Origin: Alistipes sp.
GTDB lineage: Bacteria; Bacteroidota; Bacteroidia; Bacteroidales; Rikenellaceae
Direction: 5' to 3'
Length of the DNA: 16,844 nt
Assembly: GCA_017391435.1 (NCBI GenBank)
Contig: JAFOYS010000266.1
Location: 1 to 16,844, forward strand
Shown here: one piece after another, positions 6,543-14,251 of the stretch
Layout of the letters: each line of letters starts with the position of its first letter
Numbering within the stretch: the first letter of the stretch is position 1
The notes under the pieces: generated by a model
Told to the model about the DNA's origin: nothing
The model's database searches: none
What the model saw: only the letters and a program-made list of their open reading frames with translations
Made by a program: the position numbers and the translations under genes

Positions 6543-7457
6543 ATGATTGAGTTGGGTAAATCGAGCGTTGTTACGGTCATCAAAGAGTATGTGCTGATGA
6601 CTGTCGGTATGTTTTGTTATGCCTTTGGTTGGATCGGATGTATCCTTCCTGCAAAGTGTATGGGTGGCGGCGCATCTGGTCTTTCGTTGCTTATCTACTA
6701 CGCTACAGACGGCACAATTAGCATCGGTGTGATGGTATTTATTATCAATGCCATACTGTTGCTTATCGCAGGTTTTATCGTAGGATGGAAGTTCGGCATT
6801 AAGACCATCTTCTGCGTCTGTATGCTCTCACTCTCAATGTCCACAATGCAGGCACTATTCACCCAGCCTGATGGAACAATAATGGACATCTTCCAGCTCG
6901 ACAACCGTCTTCTCTCTACAATCCTCGGAGGTATCTTCTCTGGCGTGGGTGTGGCAATGAGCTTTGCTCAGGGCGGTAGTACTGGTGGTGTGGATATTGT
7001 TGCAATGATTATCAACAAGTACCGCACAGTATCTTACGGCAAGATTGTTCGCTCTATTGACTCATTTATTATCGGCTCGGCAATTTTGCTTCCAGCATCT
7101 GCAAATATCGGTATTGATGGTGTTATCTACGGTTTTGTGATGACCGCAGTCTTTAGTTATGTTGTAGATATGCTGATGACCGGTAACCAGCAGTCAAACC
7201 AGATTCTGATTGTCTGCCAAGACTATCAGGCTATGGCGGACGCTATGAACAACATCGCCCACCGAGGCGCGACTGTCATCGACGCAAAGGGTTGGTATAC
7301 AAAGCATTCACACAATATTGTTATGGTTGTTTGCCGTAAGCGCGACACACCTACAATCCTCAAAATCGCACACCAAGTAGACCCTGACGCCTTTATTACT
7401 ATCGGCTCTGTAATGGGTGTATATGGCAAGGGCTTTGATGCGCTGAACAAGATCTAA
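6543..7457 (+). CDS. YitT-family membrane protein with DUF2179 domain
   Basis: This 304-residue protein has an N-terminal half with about five to six hydrophobic segments between residues 12 and 212, and a soluble C-terminal DUF2179 domain at about 217-304. Family marks are GGGASG (41-46), QGGSTGGVD (143-151), the ATVIDAKGWYTKHSHNIVM segment and FITIGSVMGVYGKGF near the end. The family is widespread; its substrate is not established to my knowledge, and the C-terminal domain resembles small ligand-binding regulatory domains. It starts 11 bases after the radical SAM stop. Confidence 0.9.
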   Translation: MIELGKSSVVTVIKEYVLMTVGMFCYAFGWIGCILPAKCMGGGASGLSLLIYYATDGTISIGVMVFIINAILLLIAGFIVGWKFGIKTIFCVCMLSLSMSTMQALFTQPDGTIMDIFQLDNRLLSTILGGIFSGVGVAMSFAQGGSTGGVDIVAMIINKYRTVSYGKIVRSIDSFIIGSAILLPASANIGIDGVIYGFVMTAVFSYVVDMLMTGNQQSNQILIVCQDYQAMADAMNNIAHRGATVIDAKGWYTKHSHNIVMVVCRKRDTPTILKIAHQVDPDAFITIGSVMGVYGKGFDALNKI

Positions 7458-7480
7458 TAATTTACCTTCGGCAACCTTAT

Positions 7481-7493
7481 ACCGCTCAGCGGT
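7481..7493 (+). other. Small hairpin between the YitT and EamA genes
   Basis: ACCGC TCA GCGGT forms a 5-bp stem with a three-base loop, 24 bases past the YitT-family stop. No T run follows, so it does not look like a terminator by itself. It stands 10 bases before the larger hairpin at 7504-7527, and both would lie in the 5' UTR if transcription starts near 7477 (a TACCTTCG box, one mismatch from consensus, lies at 7463-7470). Confidence 0.4.
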
Positions 7494-7503
7494 GGCTCAA
7501 TTA

Positions 7504-7527
7504 TTGCCCACAGATTGTTGTGGGCAA
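7504..7527 (+). promoter_or_regulatory. 9-bp hairpin containing the GTG start of the EamA gene
   Basis: TTGCCCACA (7504-7512) and TGTGGGCAA (7519-7527) are perfect complements around the loop GATTGT. The start codon GTG (7520-7522) lies in the 3' arm, so folding would hide it from the ribosome. No T run follows, arguing against an intrinsic terminator. Translational control is inferred. Confidence 0.5.
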
Positions 7528-8422
7528 GTTAAGATACAATATAGCGCTTGTGGCTGCGAATATTCTATTCGGAGCCAACTTTTCGTTCTATGTATCACTC
7601 ACGCAACACGGCATAAGTTTCCAACAGATTTTTATACTTCAGCTAACCGTTGCTGCGCTGTTTTTTGCACCCTCAACCATATTTTCACGCCACACTCAAC
7701 GCATTAACCTTGAGGACTTTGGCTCTATATTTATCGTAGCCATAGTGGTTGTATACGGCTGGATGTATATGCTACTGTGGGGTGCTACACAGACAAGCCC
7801 TATTGATGCCTCAATGATTGCCACTATAGGGCCCGTTTGCACGCTCTTTGTAGCACAGATTGTAAACCCGCAACCAAATTCGTGGATAAAGGTTTTAGGT
7901 GCACTACTTGCCATTGCTGGAACTCTTGCGCTTATCACAGACAAAAACCATCACCTTCTTGGCACAATAAACCAAGCCTTTGGCAACACTCTTGTACTGT
8001 TTGCCGTTATCTCTATTGCAACAAATACAGTACTGATAAACAAGCAGTTACAACTATATGGAGCACCCACAATTATGGGCTGGTACTACATAATAGGACT
8101 TACAATGTCGGCACCATTTTTTTACAACGATTTTATAACTATTTTCACCCTTCCACTCTCGCAATTTGCTATTGCCGAGCTGCTCTATGTCACTCTGTTT
8201 GGCACTGTGCTACCAATGTATCTGCTCTATATCGGCTCTCGCCATCTTACGGCACTACACACTGCGCTGTATAGGTACATCCAGCCCCTTGTAGCGACCG
8301 CTTTAGCGCTACTTCGCGGACAGAATATTATTGACCACGCTACTGTAGTCGGCGCTGCCCTTATCTTCTCGGGCGTGGTGGTCGTCGTTACGGGCAATAT
8401 ACTCCCGATTCGCCACAGATAA
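7520..8422 (+). CDS. EamA-type drug/metabolite transporter
   Basis: A 300-residue inner-membrane protein with about ten predicted hydrophobic segments in two similar halves, as expected for EamA/DMT transporters. The first half opens with ALVAANILFGANFSFYVSL, corresponding to the usual first helix with its Trp/Phe-Gly motif. The second half begins near residue 150 (TLVLFAVISIATNTVLINKQ). The C-terminal half includes LYVTLFGTVLPMYLLYIGSRHLTALHTALYRYIQPLVATALALL, given here only as its general region. The substrate cannot be read. The start is GTG at 7520; no in-frame ATG exists near the N-terminus, and a later GTG at 7550 would cut into the first helix. The start codon sits in a hairpin. Confidence 0.85.
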   Translation: MGKLRYNIALVAANILFGANFSFYVSLTQHGISFQQIFILQLTVAALFFAPSTIFSRHTQRINLEDFGSIFIVAIVVVYGWMYMLLWGATQTSPIDASMIATIGPVCTLFVAQIVNPQPNSWIKVLGALLAIAGTLALITDKNHHLLGTINQAFGNTLVLFAVISIATNTVLINKQLQLYGAPTIMGWYYIIGLTMSAPFFYNDFITIFTLPLSQFAIAELLYVTLFGTVLPMYLLYIGSRHLTALHTALYRYIQPLVATALALLRGQNIIDHATVVGAALIFSGVVVVVTGNILPIRHR

Positions 8423-8430
8423 TCCCCATT

Positions 8431-8450
8431 TTTACCAAATTCTTGGTAAA
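8431..8450. repeat. Inverted repeat between the EamA gene and the next operon
   Basis: TTTACCAA (8431-8438) and TTGGTAAA (8443-8450) are perfect 8-base inverted arms around ATTC. It lies nine bases after the EamA stop and about 60 bases before the next ATG. No T run follows on the plus strand and none on the minus strand, so it could be a weak terminator or a dyad operator. Confidence 0.45.
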
Positions 8451-8511
8451 TATGAGAAATATTGCTATATTCGCAGATTAGAATAGCACTTTGCGAAAAA
8501 ACCGATTCTTT

Positions 8512-9642
8512 ATGTATTATCTGAGCGAAATAAAGGAGCAACTACTGAAAGCCATTACGCTGATAGAGGAGTATGAGCTAAGGGGATTTACCATTGACAG
8601 AGATACCGCCCTGGAGTTAATCCGCCGAGCATATGAGGATTTAAGATTCCACGACAGCGACACCCTTATTGTTGACGAGTCCGAAGCACATATAACCCCT
8701 ACAGAGCAGAGCGACGAGCCAGAGGTCGAGGTCGAGATTGTTATGTCCGAAGAGGGCGAAGAGGCAGAAGAGACCGAGGAGCAAGAGGAAGTGGCTGAGC
8801 AAGAGGAGGCTGTGGAGGCTGAGCTACAAGAGGCCGAAACTGACGAGCCAGAGATAGGGGTTGAGATTATTGAGGCCGAGGTCGTTGCCGAGCCTGCAGT
8901 TGTGGCTACACCCGAGCCAGAGCCAGAGGTTACTCCTGAGCCAACAGTAGAGCCAACAGTAGAGGCCACACCCGAGTCTGAGCCAGCAGTAGAGAAAACT
9001 GAGGTAGAGGTAGGGATAGAAGCTACACCAGAGCCAACTCCAGAACCTGAGCCAGAGGTTGTAGAGGTAACCACAAAGGCAGTTGTTACAGAGCCATCGC
9101 TCTTTGGGGATGATGACCAGTGGACCCGCCCAACACACTCTCGCCGCAGGCTGATATCTCTCTACAGAGATGAGGCCCCACAGGAGCCAAAGCCTCGCCA
9201 CAGACGCAAGAGTGCTGATGTGGAGGTAGAGCCTAAGGCCGAGGCGGCACCAGAGACTCCTGTAGTCGAGAAGGCTCCTATCACTCCAGCAGAGCCTGCC
9301 CCTATACCAACTGTGGAGGCTACAGAGCCAACAAAGGTCGTTCTTGCCGACACAATATCTACTCCGCAGACTATTGCCGACACAATACAGCAGCAGCCAA
9401 GCATCGGTCAGAGTGGAGCTGTAAACTCATTGCGAGGTGCAATAAGTGTTGGTGACCGCTTTATGCTTATCCGCGAACTCTTTGGTGGAGATGAGGCAAA
9501 GTATGAGAGTACAATAGATCTTTTAGATAGTTACGACAATCTTGACGACTGCATAATCTACATTGCCGAGAACTTTACTTGGCGAGCATCTTCAGATGGT
9601 GCAAAGTTGATTATGGATCTATTACAGCGTAAATTGAGTTAG
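8512..9642 (+). CDS. Unknown protein with Glu/Pro/Val-rich linker and conserved C-terminal domain
   Basis: A 376-residue protein in three parts. Residues 1-55 are helical (MYYLSEIKEQ, then ALELIRRAYEDLRF). Residues about 60-300 are low complexity, rich in Glu, Pro, Val, Thr and Ala, with PEPEPEV and EPTVEPTVE repeats and one basic island (RPTHSRRRL; RHRRKS) near residues 205-235. Residues 303-376 form a compact folded domain (VGDRFMLIRELFGGDEAKY, then LDDCIIYIAENFTW). I recall the C-terminal pattern from hypothetical proteins across Bacteroidales, but no function. I chose ATG 8512; a TTG seven codons upstream is less likely. No signal peptide or membrane segment is seen, so it is probably cytoplasmic. 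It ends one base before rsmI. Confidence 0.8.
   Translation: MYYLSEIKEQLLKAITLIEEYELRGFTIDRDTALELIRRAYEDLRFHDSDTLIVDESEAHITPTEQSDEPEVEVEIVMSEEGEEAEETEEQEEVAEQEEAVEAELQEAETDEPEIGVEIIEAEVVAEPAVVATPEPEPEVTPEPTVEPTVEATPESEPAVEKTEVEVGIEATPEPTPEPEPEVVEVTTKAVVTEPSLFGDDDQWTRPTHSRRRLISLYRDEAPQEPKPRHRRKSADVEVEPKAEAAPETPVVEKAPITPAEPAPIPTVEATEPTKVVLADTISTPQTIADTIQQQPSIGQSGAVNSLRGAISVGDRFMLIRELFGGDEAKYESTIDLLDSYDNLDDCIIYIAENFTWRASSDGAKLIMDLLQRKLS
8938..8961 (+). repeat. Tandem 12-base repeat in the linker region
   Basis: GAGCCAACAGTA occurs twice head to tail, coding EPTV twice. It is part of a wider run of GAGCC-rich units between about 8700 and 9080 that could expand or contract by slippage in multiples of three. 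Confidence 0.7.
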
Positions 9643-9643
9643 T

Positions 9644-10369
9644 ATGGCAAAACTATATATTGTTCCCACACCAATAGGAAACCTTGAGGATATGACCCTA
9701 AGAGCAATTAGGGTTTTAGGCGAGGTCGATTTTATCCTTGCTGAGGATACCCGCACCTCTTCGGTGCTACTGAAGCACTACAACATTGACAAGCCCCTGC
9801 GTTCACACCACAAGTATAACGAGCACGCCACAGTTGCCTCCGTGCGTGAAGCTATTGAGGCGGGCAGAGATGTAGCCCTAATCTCAGATGCAGGCACTCC
9901 AGGCATCTCCGACCCAGGTTTTCTGCTTGTACGCACCTGTGTAGAGGCGGGCATAGAGGTTGAGACCCTTCCAGGAGCTACAGCGGCCATACCTGCCCTT
10001 GTGCAGAGCGGTTTCCCTTGTGACAAATTCTGCTTTGAGGGTTTTCTACCACAGAAGAAGGGTAGGCAGAAACGACTCACAGAGCTTGAGAACGAGGGTC
10101 GTACAATTATCTTCTACGAGTCCCCATTTAGGGTTGTCAAGGCTCTTGAGCAGTTTGCAGAGCATTTTGGTGCGGAGCGCCGTGTAGCCGTCGTGCGCGA
10201 GATAACAAAGAAGTTTGAGCAGACCGTTCGCGGCACACTCGCAGAGGCTATTGCCCACTTTAAGGCACACCCACCAAAGGGTGAGTTTGTGATTGTTTTA
10301 GCAGGTAAAGACTACAAGGATAGGTCTGCAGATGTTGAGGAGTCTGCAACAATGGATGAAGATGAATAG
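9644..10369 (+). CDS. rsmI: 16S rRNA (cytidine-1402-2'-O)-methyltransferase
   Basis: RsmI methylates the ribose of C1402 in the decoding centre of 16S rRNA, using S-adenosylmethionine. The 241-residue protein has the full motif series: VPTPIGNLEDMTLRA (7-21), AEDTR (33-37), SDAGTPGISDPG (81-92), GFLPQKKGRQ (133-142), FYESPFR (157-163) and GEFVIVLAG (213-221). It is shorter than the E. coli form of about 286 residues and lacks its C-terminal extension. It starts one base after the previous stop, and its last eight bases overlap the start of the acyltransferase gene (ATGAATAG). Confidence 0.95.
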   Translation: MAKLYIVPTPIGNLEDMTLRAIRVLGEVDFILAEDTRTSSVLLKHYNIDKPLRSHHKYNEHATVASVREAIEAGRDVALISDAGTPGISDPGFLLVRTCVEAGIEVETLPGATAAIPALVQSGFPCDKFCFEGFLPQKKGRQKRLTELENEGRTIIFYESPFRVVKALEQFAEHFGAERRVAVVREITKKFEQTVRGTLAEAIAHFKAHPPKGEFVIVLAGKDYKDRSADVEESATMDEDE

Positions 10370-11297
10370 TAGCACTCCAAAGATGGGTCTTGGCGCGTGG
10401 GCCTTGTGGATCTTCTGTCGCTCAGTAGCAATTTTACCCCACTGGGTACAGTACAACTGCATCGGCAAGGCGATATACTTCATACTGCGATATGTTGTAA
10501 GATACCGTCGCAAGCTTATCATTCGACAGCTTACCGAGTCCTTCCCCGAGCGCAGTAAGAAGGAGATAGCCACACTCTGCACAGAGTACTACCACACCCT
10601 TGCTCAGACCTTTGTCGGCACGATGACCCTTGCTGCAATGAGCGAGAAGAAAAAGCAAGAGGTGCTTGATGTAACCGTTCCAGAAGAGATTCTGGAGGCT
10701 GTAAAGGGCAAGCACTTTATACACCTCTCGTCGCACCACAACTTTTGGGAGTTTGCACTCTTTGTGGGTCTAAAATTTACTGGACACATCACACTATGTG
10801 CCTACCACCCACTGACAAGCAAGGCGTGGGATGAGCTATACTACCACCTGCGCTACAGCAAGGATGCAATACCCGTACCGAGCTCGCAGCTGATACGATA
10901 CTTTCTGCAACACCGCAAGGATGGTGTTGATGGCAGACAGTTGCTACTTGGACTTATTGCCGACCAGAATGCTCCCCCTATGGGAGAGGTGCATTGGTAT
11001 GACTTCTTAAACCACAAGACCATCTTCTTTGAGGGTGGTGAGCAGATGGCGCTAAAGTTTGGAATGCCTGTGCTATACCTCAGTATGAGCAAGGTGGCGG
11101 CAGGAAGGTACAAGGGCGAGGTTATAATGCTATACGACGGCGTTGAGAGTGTTGAGAAGCACGAGATTACGGAGCGATATGTCCGACAGTTAGAGCGCGA
11201 CATACTCCGCGAGCCCGCTGCTTGGATGTGGTCGCACCGCCGATGGAAGTACTACCCAGACCCCGTTACTGGCGAGCCTATTTACAAGGCGAGGTAA
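10362..11297 (+). CDS. LpxL/HtrB-type lipid acyltransferase, copy 1
   Basis: A 311-residue protein of the lipid A biosynthesis (LpxL/HtrB, LABLAT) acyltransferase family, which transfers an acyl chain from acyl-ACP to a lipid at the inner membrane. The HX4E catalytic pair is His125/Glu130 (HHNFWE), and the second conserved block is ADQNAPPMG around residue 201. A hydrophobic N-terminal stretch (residues 10-47) fits membrane association. I chose ATG 10362, which overlaps the rsmI stop in ATGAATAG, because it makes the N-terminus align residue for residue with copy 2 at 11331; ATGs at 10332 and 10356 are less likely. Whether the acceptor is lipid A or another envelope lipid cannot be decided. 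Confidence 0.85.
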   Translation: MNSSTPKMGLGAWALWIFCRSVAILPHWVQYNCIGKAIYFILRYVVRYRRKLIIRQLTESFPERSKKEIATLCTEYYHTLAQTFVGTMTLAAMSEKKKQEVLDVTVPEEILEAVKGKHFIHLSSHHNFWEFALFVGLKFTGHITLCAYHPLTSKAWDELYYHLRYSKDAIPVPSSQLIRYFLQHRKDGVDGRQLLLGLIADQNAPPMGEVHWYDFLNHKTIFFEGGEQMALKFGMPVLYLSMSKVAAGRYKGEVIMLYDGVESVEKHEITERYVRQLERDILREPAAWMWSHRRWKYYPDPVTGEPIYKAR

Positions 11298-11330
11298 CAA
11301 AGAGACTATATAACCTAAAACCTAAATACT

Positions 11331-12272
11331 ATGGAGCCCCACAAGCCTAAACTGAGTTTTGGAGCTAAATGCTTATGGCTACTGTGCCGTTCAATTGCAA
11401 TTTTGCCACATTGGGTGCAGTACAACTGTATCGCCGCAGCGATATACTTTGTGTTGCGTTATGTTGTCAGATACCGCAGAGGGCTGATAATAAAACAGAT
11501 TGCCGACTCGTTTACAACAAAGAGCGAGCAGGAGGTAGAGGCAATAAGTAACGAGTTCTACAGACACCTCTCTGAGGTATTTATCTGCACAATGTCTATG
11601 GCTGGCGCTACTATTGAGCAGCGACTGGAGTCTATAAAATTTAATGTTTCTGACTCTGTCAAGCAGGTTTTAGATGGCAGACATCTTGTAATACTTGCTT
11701 CACACCACGGTTTTTGGGAGTACGCCCAGTATGTGGGCTTTGCATTAGAGGGATATAGTCTGATAGGGGCATATCACCAGCTGTCAAATAAGACTTGGGA
11801 TGATTTGTTTAAGTATTTACGAACTTTTGACAATGTATATCCCGTGCCAACACAGCAGTTTGTTCGTTACTTTATTGAGCACAGAGAGCACGGCGTTAAT
11901 GGCAAACCGATGATGCTCGGACTTGCCTCAGACCAGAACTCGCCACCAAAGGGAAAGATACATTGGTACAACTTCCTCAACCGCCCTACACTGTTTTTTG
12001 ATGGCGGAGAGCAGCTCTCTACAAAGTTTAGTCTGCCTGTAGTATACCTCAGTATGCACAAGGTTGCTGCGGGTAAGTATGAGTGCGATATAATCCTTGT
12101 ACACGACGGCAAGACACCGTTAGAGAAGCACGAGATTACCGAGCGATATGTTCGCCTGCTTGAGAGAGATATAGAGCGCGAGCCAGCATACTGGATGTGG
12201 TCTCACCGCCGCTGGAAGTACTACCCAGACCCAACAACAGGTGAGCCTATATACCGTAGAAAGGGGGTATAA
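11331..12272 (+). CDS. LpxL/HtrB-type lipid acyltransferase, copy 2
   Basis: A 313-residue paralogue of the gene just upstream. The two are colinear: 35 of the first 50 residues are identical, the HX4E pair falls at His125/Glu130 in both (here HHGFWE), SDQNSPPKG stands at residue 201, and both end in WMWSHRRWKYYPDP then TGEPIY. This is a tandem duplication with both copies still apparently active. Retention of two copies suggests different acyl chains or acceptor positions, as with LpxL and LpxM, but this is inference. It starts 33 bases after copy 1 and ends 16 bases before the glycosyltransferase. Confidence 0.85.
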   Translation: MEPHKPKLSFGAKCLWLLCRSIAILPHWVQYNCIAAAIYFVLRYVVRYRRGLIIKQIADSFTTKSEQEVEAISNEFYRHLSEVFICTMSMAGATIEQRLESIKFNVSDSVKQVLDGRHLVILASHHGFWEYAQYVGFALEGYSLIGAYHQLSNKTWDDLFKYLRTFDNVYPVPTQQFVRYFIEHREHGVNGKPMMLGLASDQNSPPKGKIHWYNFLNRPTLFFDGGEQLSTKFSLPVVYLSMHKVAAGKYECDIILVHDGKTPLEKHEITERYVRLLERDIEREPAYWMWSHRRWKYYPDPTTGEPIYRRKGV

Positions 12273-12288
12273 TTGACATAATTGAGTT

Positions 12289-13296
12289 ATGAAAGTAGCT
12301 GTAGTGATATTGAACTATAATGGAGAGAGGCACCTTGCCCACTACCTACCCAGCGTTGTGCAAAACAGCGCGGGGGCTGATATCATTGTGGCTGATAATG
12401 GCTCTACAGATGGCTCTTTAGAGCTGCTGAAAAGGGAGTTTAGTACTGTTAGAGTGATCACTCTGGCTGAGAACTACGGCTTTGCCGAGGGGTATAACCG
12501 AGCCCTTGCCGAGCTTGATGATTTCGACTGCTATGTACTGCTTAACTCCGATGTCTACACCCCTGAGGGGTGGCTCGCTCCGCTTGTTGCAAAGCTTGAG
12601 TCTGATAATAATATTGGCGTGGTTGGGCCAAAGATTCTCAGCGATAGCGACCGAGGCTCATTTGAGTATGCAGGTGCTGCGGGTGGGTATATAGACTATC
12701 TTGGCTACCCATTCTGCCGAGGACGAATACTCTCGACCCTTGAGCGTGACAATGGGCAGTATAACGACAGCAGAGAACTCTTCTGGGTCAGTGGAGCGGC
12801 CTTCTGCGTCCGCAAGAGTGCCTACCGCTCACTCGGAGGGTTGTGCAGCGACTTTTTTGCACATATGGAGGAGATAGACCTCTGCTGGCGTATGCAGCTT
12901 GACGGATGGAAGGTTGTTGTCGAGCCAAAGAGCACTGTCTACCATCTTGGTGGAGGAACACTATCTGCAAACTCTCCACGCAAGATATTCCTCAACCATC
13001 GCAATAACCTTGCAATGCTCTACCGCTGCGCCTCACCGCTTCAGCGCGTAGTAGTGGCTTTAGTAAGGCCATTTACAGACCTTGCCGCAGCGCTGAGCTA
13101 CCTTGCTGGCGGTAATAGTGAGGGGGCAAAGGCTGTGTTTAAGGCTTGGCGAGAGTTTATCAGCTGGCACAGTAGACTATCTAAAGAGCGAAAAGAGATT
13201 CGTGGTTATGCAAAGGGCGAATCACGACATATATATAAGGGTGTAATAGTGTTGCGACACCTATTTGGAAGACGAAAATTTGAGAAACTGTTATGA
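12289..13296 (+). CDS. Family 2 glycosyltransferase (WbbL/rhamnosyltransferase-like)
   Basis: A 335-residue GT-A fold enzyme that moves a sugar from a nucleotide donor to an acceptor at the cytoplasmic membrane face. The nucleotide-binding motif is ADNGSTDGS (35-43), the metal-binding DXD equivalent is NSD (86-88), and the acceptor/catalytic-base region is HMEEIDLCWR (192-201). A hydrophobic patch near residues 250-275 may touch the membrane. Its donor and acceptor are not readable. The stop overlaps the start of the next gene in ATGA (13293-13296), so the two glycosyltransferases are translationally coupled. Confidence 0.88.
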   Translation: MKVAVVILNYNGERHLAHYLPSVVQNSAGADIIVADNGSTDGSLELLKREFSTVRVITLAENYGFAEGYNRALAELDDFDCYVLLNSDVYTPEGWLAPLVAKLESDNNIGVVGPKILSDSDRGSFEYAGAAGGYIDYLGYPFCRGRILSTLERDNGQYNDSRELFWVSGAAFCVRKSAYRSLGGLCSDFFAHMEEIDLCWRMQLDGWKVVVEPKSTVYHLGGGTLSANSPRKIFLNHRNNLAMLYRCASPLQRVVVALVRPFTDLAAALSYLAGGNSEGAKAVFKAWREFISWHSRLSKERKEIRGYAKGESRHIYKGVIVLRHLFGRRKFEKLL

Positions 13297-14003
13297 GAAA
13301 ACTTGTAATTATCCCCACCTACAACGAGAAGGAGAATGTTGCCGCAATGATTGACAAGGTGCTCTCTTTAGATGGAGAGTTTGACCTGCTTTTTGTTGAC
13401 GATGGCTCTCCAGATGGCACTGCAGATATTATCCGCAGCAAGATGGCTAACACTCCACAGAGAATCAATCTTATCTGCCGTAGCGGCAAGCTCGGTCTGG
13501 GTACTGCATATATTGCCGGCTTTAAGTGGGCTTTAAATAAGGGTTATGACCTAATTTTTGAGATGGACTGCGACTTTTCGCACAACCCAGACGACCTTAA
13601 GCGACTTGCAGCCCGCCTTGCCACAGACTCAGATGTGGCTATCGGCTCGCGCTATGTGCGTGGCGTGAATGTGGTCAACTGGCCACTATCTCGCCTACTG
13701 ATGAGCTACTTTGCCTCTAAATATGTGAAGATTGTAACAGGTATGCCCGTATGCGATGCTACTGCCGGCTTTGTGGGCTACCGCGCCGATGTGCTTCGCA
13801 AGATAGACCTTGACCGCGTGCAGATGGTAGGCTACGGATTCCAGATAGAGATGAAGTATACCGCCTGGAAGCACGGCTTTAGAATTGCTGAGGAGTCAAT
13901 CATCTTCGTTGACCGCGAGGCAGGAACCTCAAAGATGTCCAGCGGAATCTTTGGCGAGGCCTTCTTCGGCGTACTTAAACTCCCTTTCCGCCGCATCAAG
14001 TAG
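13293..14003 (+). CDS. Polyprenyl-phosphate mannose synthase-like glycosyltransferase
   Basis: A 236-residue family 2 glycosyltransferase of the dolichyl/polyprenyl-phosphate mannose synthase (DPM1) type, expected to charge a polyprenyl phosphate with a sugar, usually from GDP-mannose. Motifs: PTYNE (8-12), VDDGSPDGT (35-43), EMDCDFSHNP with the DXD Asp92/Asp94 (90-99), GSRYV (118-122) and DATAGF (155-160). It has no C-terminal membrane segments, so it is the short soluble form. It overlaps the previous glycosyltransferase by four bases and ends the operon before a strong terminator. The product might feed O-glycosylation or an envelope glycan; the sugar is unproven. Confidence 0.9.
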   Translation: MRKLVIIPTYNEKENVAAMIDKVLSLDGEFDLLFVDDGSPDGTADIIRSKMANTPQRINLICRSGKLGLGTAYIAGFKWALNKGYDLIFEMDCDFSHNPDDLKRLAARLATDSDVAIGSRYVRGVNVVNWPLSRLLMSYFASKYVKIVTGMPVCDATAGFVGYRADVLRKIDLDRVQMVGYGFQIEMKYTAWKHGFRIAEESIIFVDREAGTSKMSSGIFGEAFFGVLKLPFRRIK

Positions 14004-14024
14004 CAGCAGTTAGATAGACAAGAC

Positions 14025-14055
14025 AAAGGCTCCTTGCGGAGCCTTTTCTCTTTTT
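14025..14055 (+). terminator. Strong, probably bidirectional terminator between convergent operons
   Basis: AAAGGCTCC (14025-14033) and GGAGCCTTT (14038-14046) pair over 9 bp around the loop TTGC, then TTCTCTTTTT. This is a classic intrinsic terminator 22 bases past the plus-strand stop. Read on the minus strand the same stem is followed by a T-rich stretch and lies at the end of the gene at 14054-14251, so it could serve both operons. Confidence 0.9.
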
Positions 14056-14251
14056 ATGCGCCAACCGTTGTAGTGTCGCAAGGGATGGTATCGCGAACGC
14101 TACAGTCAGTAGTCTGCTCAACTGTTTGACCCTGCTTGTGCTGAAGGTATTGCAACAAAACCGACTTAGAGTTTGGGCGGTTGAGAACTGCAAAGACCAC
14201 TGCTGCGACAGTAGTCAAAAGGATAAGTATACAAAGTGTCTTTTTAATCAT
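14054..14251 (-). CDS. Small membrane-anchored protein (65 aa), overlapping the S41 protease gene
   Basis: A 65-residue protein with an N-terminal hydrophobic segment (residues 5-25, TLCILILLTTVAAVVFAVL) after a short basic start, then a polar tail with two cysteines and several threonines. The segment could be an uncleaved signal anchor. It begins with ATG at 14251, overlapping the protease stop by eight bases in ATGATTAA, which suggests translational coupling; a TTG three codons upstream is less likely. I do not recognise a family. Its position immediately after a CtpA-type protease suggests a substrate, adaptor or inhibitor of that protease, but this is inference only. Confidence 0.65.
   Translation of the reverse strand: MIKKTLCILILLTTVAAVVFAVLNRPNSKSVLLQYLQHKQGQTVEQTTDCSVRDTIPCDTTTVGA

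Noticed and set aside
8517..9074. A 185-codon minus-strand frame rich in Ser, Gly, Thr and Val
   Set aside because: It is the antisense reading of the Glu/Pro/Val repeats in the plus-strand gene; low complexity and no independent signal.
10332..10361. Earlier starts for acyltransferase copy 1
   Set aside because: The start at 10362 aligns exactly with copy 2 and overlaps the rsmI stop in the same way as other coupled genes here.
11298..11330. Short direct repeat (ACCTAAA twice) between the acyltransferase genes
   Set aside because: Only seven bases long and in an AT-rich gap; likely chance.
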